Of a DNA stretch of 54,427 nucleotides, positions 25,250 to 33,123 are shown in pieces (positions within the stretch are counted from its first letter, which is position 1; each line of letters starts with the position of its first letter). Origin of the DNA: an uncultured Methylococcaceae bacterium. GTDB lineage: Bacteria; Pseudomonadota; Gammaproteobacteria; Methylococcales; Methylomonadaceae. Location of the stretch: positions 1-54,427 of the forward strand of contig CAIYOW010000070.1 of assembly GCA_903927955.1 (NCBI GenBank), read 5' to 3'. Both the position numbers and the translations under genes were made by a program. A model generated the notes under the pieces. That model worked only from the letters and a program-made list of their open reading frames with translations. It did no database searches and had not been told where the DNA came from.

Positions 25250-27364
25250 ATGCACAAATCGGCAAGCTTTGATATGGCGCTGTTCAGCGAGTTCTCCCAG
25301 CAAGACCAAGCGCAGATAGGTCGGGCAATGGCCATTATTGCGTTGATACCCGATGACCCAGATTATCACCGTCCTAAAGGCTATGAGGTGGCGGCGATAT
25401 TAAAGGGCTTGGACGTTGACCTACAAACTATTATTGCCGCCCTATTAAGTGACCCGCGTTTGCAGCAAGTGCAGCCGCCAGTCGATATCAAGGGCTTATT
25501 TGGTCAAACAGTCGCCACCTTGGTCAAAGATGTCAATTGGTTGAACAAAGTCGCTGTTTATACCTTGGCAATGGCGGAACAGCCCAACCAGGCGGAAACT
25601 TTGCGGCGCATGTTGTTGTCGATGACTCATGATGTCCGTGCCGTACTGATCAAATTGGCCTACCGCATCAAACGACTGCATGGATTAGCCAAAGAAGCGC
25701 ATGACATGCGCCATTTTATCGCCCAAGAAACCTTGGATATCTACGCACCCATTGCCAACCGCATGGGCATACACCAATTGAAATGGGAATTGGAGGACTT
25801 GGCATTCCGGATGCTGAACCCTGCCATGTACCGCCACATAGCCCAATCGCTGAATGACAAACGCGGCGAACGCGAAGCCTGTGTTAGCCGCTTCACGTTC
25901 CAATTGGCAAATGGATTAAAGGAACACGGCATTGGCTGCGAAGTGTATGGTCGCCCTAAACACATCTATAGCATTTGGAAAAAAATGCAACGCAAACAAG
26001 TGGACATCGACGGGCTTTATGACTTGCTGGCAGTGCGTGTCATTGTAGACAACCTTAACCATTGCTACAGCACATTGGGCGTTGTCCACAGCCTTTGGCA
26101 AAGCATCCCTAGGGAATTTGACGACTACATCGCCAACCCAAAAGAGAACGGTTACCAATCCTTGCATACCGTTGTTATTGATGGCGGCGGCAACCGCATT
26201 GAAGTGCAAATCCGCACCCATGACATGCACGAATTTGCCGAGCGCGGCGTGGCGGCCCATTGGGCCTATAAGGAAGGTGGCAAGCACGATGCCGCCATCG
26301 AAAAAAACATCAATACCTTGCGTCAATATTTGGCGGAAAAAGGCAATGATGATATTGGTGGCGAAGATTTTCGTAATGAATTGTTTAATGACCGGGTTTA
26401 TGTGCAGACACCCGCCGGGCAGTTGGTGGATTTGGTCAAAGGCGCAACACCCTTGGATTTTGCCTATGCCATCCATAGCGAAGTGGGGCATCGTTGTCGT
26501 GGGGCTAAAATTGACGGGCGCATTGTGCCGTTGACCTATACCCTAAAATCCGGCGAAAAAGTGGAAATACTCACCATTAAAGCAGGTGCACCCAACCACA
26601 ACTGGATAGACCCTAACCTAGGCTATTTAAAAACCTCCACGGCTATTAGCAAGGTCAAAAGTTGGTTTAAAAACCAGCAGCAAAGCCATAATATTGCCGC
26701 AGGAAAAAACTTATTGGACAAAGAAAGCAAACGCTTAGGGATTAAAGCGGTTGATCTGGAAGAATTGGCCAAATATTTTAGGCAAGCCAACGTGGACAAA
26801 TTGTTGGAAGCGATGGGCCGGGGCGACATCAACGTCCGTCAGTTGGCCGGATTTTTTAAATTGCCGGAAGCGGAAGCACCGCAGCAGTATCCAACATTGG
26901 TGGCGGCAAAGACCGCAGGCAAATCAGCTGTATTTGTTGATGGCATAGACAATGTGCTGACTAGCTTGGCCAGTTGTTGCTCCCCGGTGCAGGGCGACGC
27001 GATTATTGGTTATATTTCACCCCTTAATGGCGTGAAGGTACATCATAAAAACTGTGCCAACATTGCCAAGCTAAGCCCGCAAAAACAAAACCGCTTGGTC
27101 ACGGTCAGCTGGGGGGTGCAGAAAAACCGCTATCCCGTGCCCATTGTTGTGCAGGCGTTTAGCCCGCAAAATTTGCTCAATCAAGTCAGCAATGTTTTGG
27201 CGCAAGGCAAAATTCATATTGCCAACGCCCTGCTGGCGACCCACCCCGATTGTTCTGCCACGCTTAATTTGACCATTGTGGTGGAAAATGCCGACCAATT
27301 GCAGCAAGTGCTATCTAAAATAAGTTGCTTGCCTAATATTGTCGAGGCTAGGCGGGCGGGTTGA
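25250..27364 (+). CDS. relA: GTP pyrophosphokinase (RelA, stringent response)
   Basis: RelA makes (p)ppGpp on starved ribosomes. The HD hydrolase domain is degenerate: the position of the HDxxED motif reads AALLSDPRLQQ at about 63-73, so hydrolysis is not expected. The synthetase domain is intact (RPKHIYSIWKKM, DLLAVRVIV) and has the RelA-type EFDDYIANPKENGYQSLHT at about 288, with an acidic EFDD where SpoT enzymes have basic residues. TGS (VYVQTPAGQLVDLVKGATPLDFAYAIH), the LASCCSPVQGD Cys segment and an ACT domain follow. ATG 25250 was chosen over a TTG at 25229. It is convergent with maeB. Confidence 0.94.
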   Translation: MHKSASFDMALFSEFSQQDQAQIGRAMAIIALIPDDPDYHRPKGYEVAAILKGLDVDLQTIIAALLSDPRLQQVQPPVDIKGLFGQTVATLVKDVNWLNKVAVYTLAMAEQPNQAETLRRMLLSMTHDVRAVLIKLAYRIKRLHGLAKEAHDMRHFIAQETLDIYAPIANRMGIHQLKWELEDLAFRMLNPAMYRHIAQSLNDKRGEREACVSRFTFQLANGLKEHGIGCEVYGRPKHIYSIWKKMQRKQVDIDGLYDLLAVRVIVDNLNHCYSTLGVVHSLWQSIPREFDDYIANPKENGYQSLHTVVIDGGGNRIEVQIRTHDMHEFAERGVAAHWAYKEGGKHDAAIEKNINTLRQYLAEKGNDDIGGEDFRNELFNDRVYVQTPAGQLVDLVKGATPLDFAYAIHSEVGHRCRGAKIDGRIVPLTYTLKSGEKVEILTIKAGAPNHNWIDPNLGYLKTSTAISKVKSWFKNQQQSHNIAAGKNLLDKESKRLGIKAVDLEELAKYFRQANVDKLLEAMGRGDINVRQLAGFFKLPEAEAPQQYPTLVAAKTAGKSAVFVDGIDNVLTSLASCCSPVQGDAIIGYISPLNGVKVHHKNCANIAKLSPQKQNRLVTVSWGVQKNRYPVPIVVQAFSPQNLLNQVSNVLAQGKIHIANALLATHPDCSATLNLTIVVENADQLQQVLSKISCLPNIVEARRAG

Positions 27365-27442
27365 TCAGGGCTATATCCATCGGCTGCTTGACTGGCAGGG
27401 GATTAAGGATATTGATGTTCACTGCTAGCCAAACCGCCATGA

Positions 27443-29752
27443 CTAACGCTCATCAGTGGCATCCACCACACATAACGCAGTCATATTGACAATGCGGCGC
27501 ACGGTTGCTGATTCGGTCAATATGTGTACCGGTTTGGCGCAGCCCAATAGCACCGGGCCAATGGCAACACCATTGCCCGCCGCCACTTTCAGCAGGTTAT
27601 AGGCAATATTGGCGGCATCGATATTGGGTAGCACCAATAAATTAGCGCAGCCTTTCAGCACGGTATCGGGCATGGTCTTCTTTAATAAGTCATAATCCAA
27701 TGCTTTGTCGCCGTGCATTTCACCATCCACTTCCAATTCAGGCTCTTTGCTTTTGACGATAACTAAAGCATCGCGCATTTTTTGGGCAGATGCGCTGTTG
27801 CTGGAGCCAAAATTGGAATGCGACAATAATGCCACACGGGGTACCAAGCCAAACAGGCGCAATTCTTGCGCTGCCAATAAGGTAATTTCGGCAATTTGTT
27901 CGGCAGTGGGGTTTTCGTTGATATGGGTATCGACCAGGACAATTTGCCGGTCGGTCAGCACGAGGCAGTTCATGGCGGCAAACACGCTAACGCCTTGGCG
28001 CTTGCCAAACACTTGGTCGATGTAATGCAAATGCAAGCTAAAAGTGCCGAAGGTGCCACAGATCATACCGTCGGCAAAGCCTTTATGCACCATCATGGCA
28101 CCTATTAAGGTGTTGCGTCGGCGCATTTCCAGTTTGGCATATTGCTCAGTGATGCCTTGGCGCGCAGTCATGGTGAGATAGCTTTGCCAAAAGTCAGTAT
28201 AGTGGTCATCGGCTTCGGGGTTGACCACCTGAAAATCCACATTGGGCTGGATACGCAAGCCGAATTTTTCAATTTGGTTTTGCAACACTAACGGACGACC
28301 GATTAAGATAGGTTCAGCAAGCTGTTCGTCAACAATGATTTGTACGGCACGCAGCACCCGCTCATCTTCACCTTCGGCAAACACGATGCGTTTGCGGGAT
28401 GCCAAGGTTTTTTTGGCGTTTTGGAAAATAGGCCGCATAAAGGTGCTGCTGTGATAAGCAAACTGTTGCAGTCGTTCGATATAAGCCGCAAGGTCGGTAA
28501 TGGGGCGGGAGGCCACACCGGACAATTCGGCGGCTTTAGCCACTGCAGGGGCAATTTGCACCATCAGGCGGGGGTCGAAGGGTAGCGGAATGAGGTAATC
28601 GGGGCCGAACGACAAGTTGCTGATCCCGTAAGCCCGGGCGACTATATCGGATTGTTCGGCTTTTGCCAAATCCGCCAAGGCATGGACGGCGGCAATTTCC
28701 ATTACCCGGTTGACCGTAGTGGCGCCACAATCGAGTGCCCCCCGAAAAATATAGGGGAAACACAAGACATTGTTGACTTGGTTGGGGTAATCGGAACGTC
28801 CGGTGGCGACAATGGCATCCTGACGCACGGCTTTGACGGCTTCCGGTAGAATTTCAGGGGTAGGGTTAGCCAAAGCCAACACCAGTGGGTTTGCCGCCAT
28901 TTTCTTAACCATTTCTGGCTTCAGTACACCACCGGCTGATAGTCCCAAAAACACATCGGCATCGGTGATGATTTCCGCTAGCGTTCTGGCGGGGGTGTCT
29001 TGGGCAAAACGGGCTTTTTCGTCATCCATCAATTCATGGCGGCCTTGATAGACTACTCCTGCCAAGTCGGTGACAAAGATATTGGCTAACGGAAAGCCCA
29101 GATCAACCAATAAATCCAGACAGGCCAATGCCGCTGCGCCTGCACCCGACACCACCAGCTTGCATTGGGCGATGTCTTTGCCGACGACTTCCAGGCCATT
29201 TAGGATGGCGGCGCCAACAATAATGGCGGTGCCGTGCTGGTCGTCATGGAATACCGGTATGGTCATACGTTCGCGCAATTTGCGTTCGATATAAAAACAT
29301 TCCGGCGCTTTGATGTCTTCCAAGTTGATGCCACCAAAGGTGGGTTCCAAGGCGGCGATAATGTCACACAGCTTGTCCGGGTCAGTCTCGTTGACTTCTA
29401 TGTCAAACACGTCAATGCCAGCAAATTTTTTAAACAAGACTGCTTTGCCTTCCATCACCGGTTTGGCCGCCAATGGGCCAATATTGCCCAAACCTAACAC
29501 CGCTGTGCCATTGGTAATCACCGCCACCAAGTTGCCACGGGCGGTGTAGTTGAAAACGCGGGCAGGGTCGCTGACAATTTCTTCACAAGCCGCCGCTACA
29601 CCGGGTGAATAGGCCAATGCCAAATCGCGCTGGTTGGCCAATTGTTTGGTGGGTGCAATACTGATTTTGCCGGGTACGGGGAATTCGTGATATTCCAAGG
29701 CCGCTTGCCGCAATTGTTGGCGTGCGTCTTGATCATTTTCAGTTGCGCTCAT
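27443..29752 (-). CDS. maeB: NADP-dependent malic enzyme with phosphotransacetylase-like domain
   Basis: MaeB decarboxylates malate to pyruvate and makes NADPH. The 769-residue protein is the long form. The catalytic part (about 1-425) has [34 protein letters not shown] with metal and substrate residues, and the Rossmann loop [16 protein letters not shown]. The C-terminal phosphotransacetylase-like domain (about 440-765) begins [15 protein letters not shown] and acts as an acetyl-CoA-sensing regulatory domain in relatives rather than as an active Pta. It converges on relA with a 78-base gap, and its start lies 3 bases after the end of rnd on the same strand. Confidence 0.95.
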   Translation of the reverse strand: MSATENDQDARQQLRQAALEYHEFPVPGKISIAPTKQLANQRDLALAYSPGVAAACEEIVSDPARVFNYTARGNLVAVITNGTAVLGLGNIGPLAAKPVMEGKAVLFKKFAGIDVFDIEVNETDPDKLCDIIAALEPTFGGINLEDIKAPECFYIERKLRERMTIPVFHDDQHGTAIIVGAAILNGLEVVGKDIAQCKLVVSGAGAAALACLDLLVDLGFPLANIFVTDLAGVVYQGRHELMDDEKARFAQDTPARTLAEIITDADVFLGLSAGGVLKPEMVKKMAANPLVLALANPTPEILPEAVKAVRQDAIVATGRSDYPNQVNNVLCFPYIFRGALDCGATTVNRVMEIAAVHALADLAKAEQSDIVARAYGISNLSFGPDYLIPLPFDPRLMVQIAPAVAKAAELSGVASRPITDLAAYIERLQQFAYHSSTFMRPIFQNAKKTLASRKRIVFAEGEDERVLRAVQIIVDEQLAEPILIGRPLVLQNQIEKFGLRIQPNVDFQVVNPEADDHYTDFWQSYLTMTARQGITEQYAKLEMRRRNTLIGAMMVHKGFADGMICGTFGTFSLHLHYIDQVFGKRQGVSVFAAMNCLVLTDRQIVLVDTHINENPTAEQIAEITLLAAQELRLFGLVPRVALLSHSNFGSSNSASAQKMRDALVIVKSKEPELEVDGEMHGDKALDYDLLKKTMPDTVLKGCANLLVLPNIDAANIAYNLLKVAAGNGVAIGPVLLGCAKPVHILTESATVRRIVNMTALCVVDATDER

Positions 29753-29755
29753 GAT

Positions 29756-30931
29756 TCAAGCCTGTTGTTTGTGTATGATAGCCAATTTGTCAGATTCTAT
29801 GCCCAAGATCAGTTCGCCTTGTAATAGGCCAACCAATTCATGGCCAGCCATGGCAAAACGCCAACCGTGCAGCAATGGGCAATCGTCCGCTTCATTTTCA
29901 TTGTCATTAAACAGCAATACCTCCAAGTCTTTGCGTGTGGCGAGGATGCTAGGGTTTAGCGAGTTTTCTTCGGCCCTGATCCGCACCAAGGCGGTCAGTA
30001 TGTCCAGTATGGCTTCTTGCTGTTGGCTTTTTTTGGCAGGGCGGCCTTTTTCATTGATCGGCAAAGGCGGTCGGTTTTTGGCGTCATTGATCAATTGGCA
30101 CAACTCCTTGCCATATTTATGCACCACCCGTTCATTAATGCCACGTATGGCGGCCAATTCTGCCAGTGAAGCGGGTTGTAGCTTAGCCAAATCAAAAATC
30201 AGTTCATCGCGCAGCAACCAACTTTTCGGACGGTTTTCGGTTTGTGCATGATGCTCACGCCACTGGGTCACTGCTTGGACAATGGACAGTTGCTTGCCGG
30301 TCAATTTGTTCTTGCCCTTAATTTTCAACCACGCCTTTTCTGGATCAACTTCATAAAGCATGGGGTTGGACAATTCGGCAAAATCATGTTTTAGCCAATC
30401 AGTGCGTCCCAGTTCATCAAGCTTTTGGGTGATAATCTGATAAATCTGGCACAAATAAATCACATCATCGGCTGCATATTCTATTTGCGCCTCGGTTAGT
30501 GGGCGTTTGCTCCAATCCGCGCGGGTATGGGCTTTGTTAAGGTTGATATTTAAGAAGCTGGACACCAGCATGGCATAACCCGGATTATCCTGAAACCCCA
30601 GCAAAGGCGCAGCGACCTGGGTGTCAAAAATCGGCTCGGGCAGCTTGCCGGTCAGTTGGTAAAATATTTCCAAATCCTGCCGACAAGAATGGAAAACTTT
30701 AATGATGTTAGGGTTATAGATAGATGCAAACAGTTTGTCCAGTTGGGGCAGGGCAATGGGGTCAATGCACGCCACCCAGTCGGGTGTGGCTATTTGCAGC
30801 AGGCAAAACATTGGGTAGTAGGTTTTTTCCCTGAGGAACTCAGTGTCCAACGCAAGCCACGGCGCGTTGTCTATTGCCAAGCAAAGCGCGTCCAATTGTT
30901 CAGGAGTATTTACGTAGTTGATTGATGTCAT
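29756..30931 (-). CDS. rnd: Ribonuclease D
   Basis: RNase D trims tRNA and other small RNA 3' ends. The 391-residue protein shows the DEDD-Y exonuclease motifs: WLALDTEFLREKTYYP (Exo I, about 30), the VFHSCRQDLEIFY segment (Exo II, about 97) and YAADDVIYLCQIY (Exo III, about 172). One HRDC domain (about 210-290, e.g. LRDELIFDLAKLQPASLAELAAI) and a second HRDC-like region follow. The stop lies 3 bases before the maeB start, so the two genes may be cotranscribed. Confidence 0.94.
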   Translation of the reverse strand: MTSINYVNTPEQLDALCLAIDNAPWLALDTEFLREKTYYPMFCLLQIATPDWVACIDPIALPQLDKLFASIYNPNIIKVFHSCRQDLEIFYQLTGKLPEPIFDTQVAAPLLGFQDNPGYAMLVSSFLNINLNKAHTRADWSKRPLTEAQIEYAADDVIYLCQIYQIITQKLDELGRTDWLKHDFAELSNPMLYEVDPEKAWLKIKGKNKLTGKQLSIVQAVTQWREHHAQTENRPKSWLLRDELIFDLAKLQPASLAELAAIRGINERVVHKYGKELCQLINDAKNRPPLPINEKGRPAKKSQQQEAILDILTALVRIRAEENSLNPSILATRKDLEVLLFNDNENEADDCPLLHGWRFAMAGHELVGLLQGELILGIESDKLAIIHKQQA

Positions 30932-30970
30932 AAGTCACTTAAGGATAATCGTAAAAGGGAAGGGCCGTTG

Positions 30971-30993
30971 CTTGCCTAATGGGTCTAGGCAAG
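30971..30993 (-). terminator. Stem-loop between the RNA-binding-protein gene and rnd
   Basis: A perfect 8-bp inverted repeat, CTTGCCTA / TAGGCAAG, with a 7-nt loop lies 28 bases after the stop of the DbpA-domain gene. No U-tract follows, so it is either a weak terminator or a 3'-end stabiliser. Confidence 0.45.
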
Positions 30994-31021
30994 GCGCTCG
31001 GCAATCTGCAACAGCGGCTGT

Positions 31022-31627
31022 TCAGATGGCCTTACTGATGGGTTGGTCGGCCTTGCTGTGCAGCACCTTACTGGTGGCAGTGGCCAGTTTGTTGCCTTGG
31101 CCCCGTGCTTTCGCACGTTTTTTATTACGGCTCTTGACCCGTTTTATATCAAGCTGACGTCCGTTGATCTCCACCCATTTCAAATGTTGAAAAATATCTT
31201 GGGGCATCGCATCAGGCAAATCAATTAACGTGTACAAGCCGTGGATATTGATATTGTTGATATTGTTTTTATCAACCCCGGATTCTTCCACCAATACTTT
31301 CTTTAAGGTTTCCACGTCGAGCTGATGACGGTTGCCGATGTCCAAGCGATAACGCACCATTTTTATGGCTGGCTTAATGCCAGTGGGCATAACGGGCTGG
31401 GCAGACCTACCAGAAGCGGCGGGTGCTTTATCAGTAGCCTGTTGCAGAAGCTGCAGCAAAGCGGCAGCGCAATCCAGCACATCCACCTGCAGTTCTTCAG
31501 CAAGCGCGCCTATTTGTTCCCGATGATCCGTTAACCCGCCTTGATCTAAGGCTATCCGCAAGCGTTGGGCCAAGCGCGAACGGTTAGGGTCGGCAAACTG
31601 TCCGACTGGGTTAGGGTTAATATCCAT
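31022..31627 (-). CDS. Free-standing DeaD C-terminal / DbpA RNA-binding domain protein
   Basis: The 201-residue protein resembles the C-terminal part of DEAD-box helicases of the CsdA/DeaD type without the helicase core. Residues about 15-65 (QIGALAEELQVDVLDCAAALLQLLQ) match the helical region that follows the helicase in DeaD. A linker follows, then residues about 90-165 form a DbpA RNA-binding (RRM-like) domain (MVRYRLDIGNRHQLDVETLKKVL, FQHLKWVEINGRQLDIKRV). The tail is Lys/Arg-rich. ATG 31627 was chosen because AAAAGGAAGC precedes it; an ATG at 31654 would lie upstream of that Shine-Dalgarno. It probably binds structured RNA, perhaps rRNA. Two hairpins lie just upstream. Confidence 0.82.
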   Translation of the reverse strand: MDINPNPVGQFADPNRSRLAQRLRIALDQGGLTDHREQIGALAEELQVDVLDCAAALLQLLQQATDKAPAASGRSAQPVMPTGIKPAIKMVRYRLDIGNRHQLDVETLKKVLVEESGVDKNNINNINIHGLYTLIDLPDAMPQDIFQHLKWVEINGRQLDIKRVKSRNKKRAKARGQGNKLATATSKVLHSKADQPISKAI

Positions 31628-31650
31628 GCTTCCTTTTAAAATATCGTGGG

Positions 31651-31669
31651 GCAACCAGTAAAGGGTTGC
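31651..31669 (-). promoter_or_regulatory. 5'-leader hairpin 1 of the DbpA-domain gene
   Basis: A perfect 6-bp stem, GCAACC / GGTTGC, with a 7-nt loop lies 24 bases upstream of the chosen start and close to the Shine-Dalgarno. It could modulate translation or be part of a terminator pair with the next hairpin. Confidence 0.4.
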
Positions 31670-31671
31670 GA

Positions 31672-31691
31672 AAAAATTCTCTGGAATTTTT
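31672..31691 (-). terminator. AT-rich hairpin between surA and the DbpA-domain gene
   Basis: AAAAATTC-TCTG-GAATTTTT forms an 8-bp stem with a tetraloop, running straight into hairpin 1. On the minus strand the right arm ends in a T-run, so it may be a partial terminator after surA or a leader attenuator for the RNA-binding protein. Confidence 0.45.
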
Positions 31692-31797
31692 CTCTGCTGT
31701 CACCTGAATTTTCCAGCGGAGCAACTGTTTTGCCTGCTACTCCACCACTTATTTCCGAATAACTGCCGCTTTATCACTGATGCGCCATTAATGGCCA

Positions 31798-33123
31798 TTA
31801 CAATTTGCTTTCGTTGATCTCAACATAGGCTTCATCGCGTAAGCGTCTAATCCATAATTCGGTTTCTTCCTCAATTTTACGCTTGCGGATGGCATCTTTA
31901 ATCAAGTTCTTTTTGTAGTCTTGGCTATTGTCTTTGTTTTCCCTGTCCAATACTTGTATTAAATGCCAACCGAACTGGGTTTGTACCGGTTCGCTGATTT
32001 CATTAATGGTCAGTTTGTTCATGGTCTCTTCAAAAGGCTTGACCAAATCGCCTGGCCCTACCCAATCGAGCGAGCCACCTTTTAATGCTGATCCTTTGTC
32101 ATCAGAATTGGCGCGTGCCAAGATGCCAAAATCCTCCCCGGCACTGATGCGGGCCCTAATCGCCAACAGGCGTTTACGCGCCTCGTTATCGTCAACCAAT
32201 TCATTAGTTTTTATCAGTATATGCCGAACTTTAGTTTTGGTGATGACATGATTATCCAAACCTTTGATGGCCAACATTTTAATGATATGGAATCCGCTTG
32301 GGCTACGGATAGGGTCTGAAACATCACCCTTAGCCATGTGTACCACAACATCAGAAAATAACGACGGGATATTGCCCTGTGTGCGCCAACCCAAATCGCC
32401 GCCCTTAAGGGCGTTATTATCATTGGAAGAGCTAATGGCGGTTTGCGCAAAATCCTGTCCGGCACGGAGTTTTTTAACGAGCGCGTCGGTTTTTTTCTGG
32501 GCTTCTTGTATTTCGGTGGCAGATGCCGCTTCTTTGACGGCTATCAGGATATGCCCCAAATGATATTGCACTGCCTCCTCGCCAATTTTTTCTTGGGTTT
32601 CCTCATAATGCTCCACCTCTTTGTCGCTTACCTTGATGCGGCCGCCAATTTCACGCCCACGTAACTGGTTCACGCTAATTTCGTTACGCATATTTTCCAA
32701 AAAAGTCGGGAAGGCTATGCCTTGCCGGTCCAGTTCGGCACGAAACTCATCAAGGCTCATGTTATTGCGCTGGGCGATGTCTGCCACCGCGCTGTTCAGC
32801 ATTTCATCACTGACACTGATGCCCGCCCTTTCCGCCAATTGCCGCTGCAATTTTTCTACAATCATTTTTTCCAGCACTTGCTTACGCAGCACATAGTCTG
32901 GCGGCATTTGTGTGCCGCTGGCCTCAATCCTTTGTTTAATGGTTAGCATTTCTTTACGCAGTTCGCTGCTCAGAATCACATCATCTTCGACAATGGCAAC
33001 CACTTCATCCAGTATTTCGGCATGAAGATTGACGCTACCGAAACCACTTAATGCCAGTAAAATTGCCAGCACTGTAACACGGGTGAAAATCCCAAGCTTA
33101 TTGTTAAGATTTTTCGTAACCAT
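31798..33123 (-). CDS. surA: Periplasmic chaperone / peptidyl-prolyl isomerase SurA
   Basis: SurA escorts outer-membrane proteins, including LptD, across the periplasm. The 441-residue protein begins with a signal peptide (hydrophobic FTRVTVLAILLALSGFGSV, cleavage near HAEI). The N-terminal chaperone helices contain LDEVVAIVEDDVILSSEL. Two parvulin domains follow (QYHLGHILIAVKE at about 180, KVRHILIKTNEL at about 291), then the C-terminal helix. The ATG at 33123 has an AAGGAG Shine-Dalgarno 6 bases upstream and overlaps the lptD 3' end by 20 bases, showing tight coupling to its main client. Confidence 0.95.
   Translation of the reverse strand: MVTKNLNNKLGIFTRVTVLAILLALSGFGSVNLHAEILDEVVAIVEDDVILSSELRKEMLTIKQRIEASGTQMPPDYVLRKQVLEKMIVEKLQRQLAERAGISVSDEMLNSAVADIAQRNNMSLDEFRAELDRQGIAFPTFLENMRNEISVNQLRGREIGGRIKVSDKEVEHYEETQEKIGEEAVQYHLGHILIAVKEAASATEIQEAQKKTDALVKKLRAGQDFAQTAISSSNDNNALKGGDLGWRTQGNIPSLFSDVVVHMAKGDVSDPIRSPSGFHIIKMLAIKGLDNHVITKTKVRHILIKTNELVDDNEARKRLLAIRARISAGEDFGILARANSDDKGSALKGGSLDWVGPGDLVKPFEETMNKLTINEISEPVQTQFGWHLIQVLDRENKDNSQDYKKNLIKDAIRKRKIEEETELWIRRLRDEAYVEINESKL

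Noticed and set aside
25024-25335. 103-codon minus-strand frame upstream of relA
   Set aside because: It overlaps the relA start, has no Shine-Dalgarno, and its composition is Cys-rich and irregular with no recognisable motif. It is more likely a chance frame in the promoter region.
25916-26491. 191-codon frame antisense to relA
   Set aside because: It is a shadow of the relA synthetase and TGS coding sequence with no independent support.
25229-27364. Bifunctional SpoT as the name for the RSH gene
   Set aside because: The hydrolase motif HDxxED is missing and the synthetase loop is EFDD, both characteristic of RelA.
29751-30251. 166-codon + strand frame over rnd
   Set aside because: It is antisense to the HRDC part of RNase D and Ser-rich, as expected for a shadow frame.
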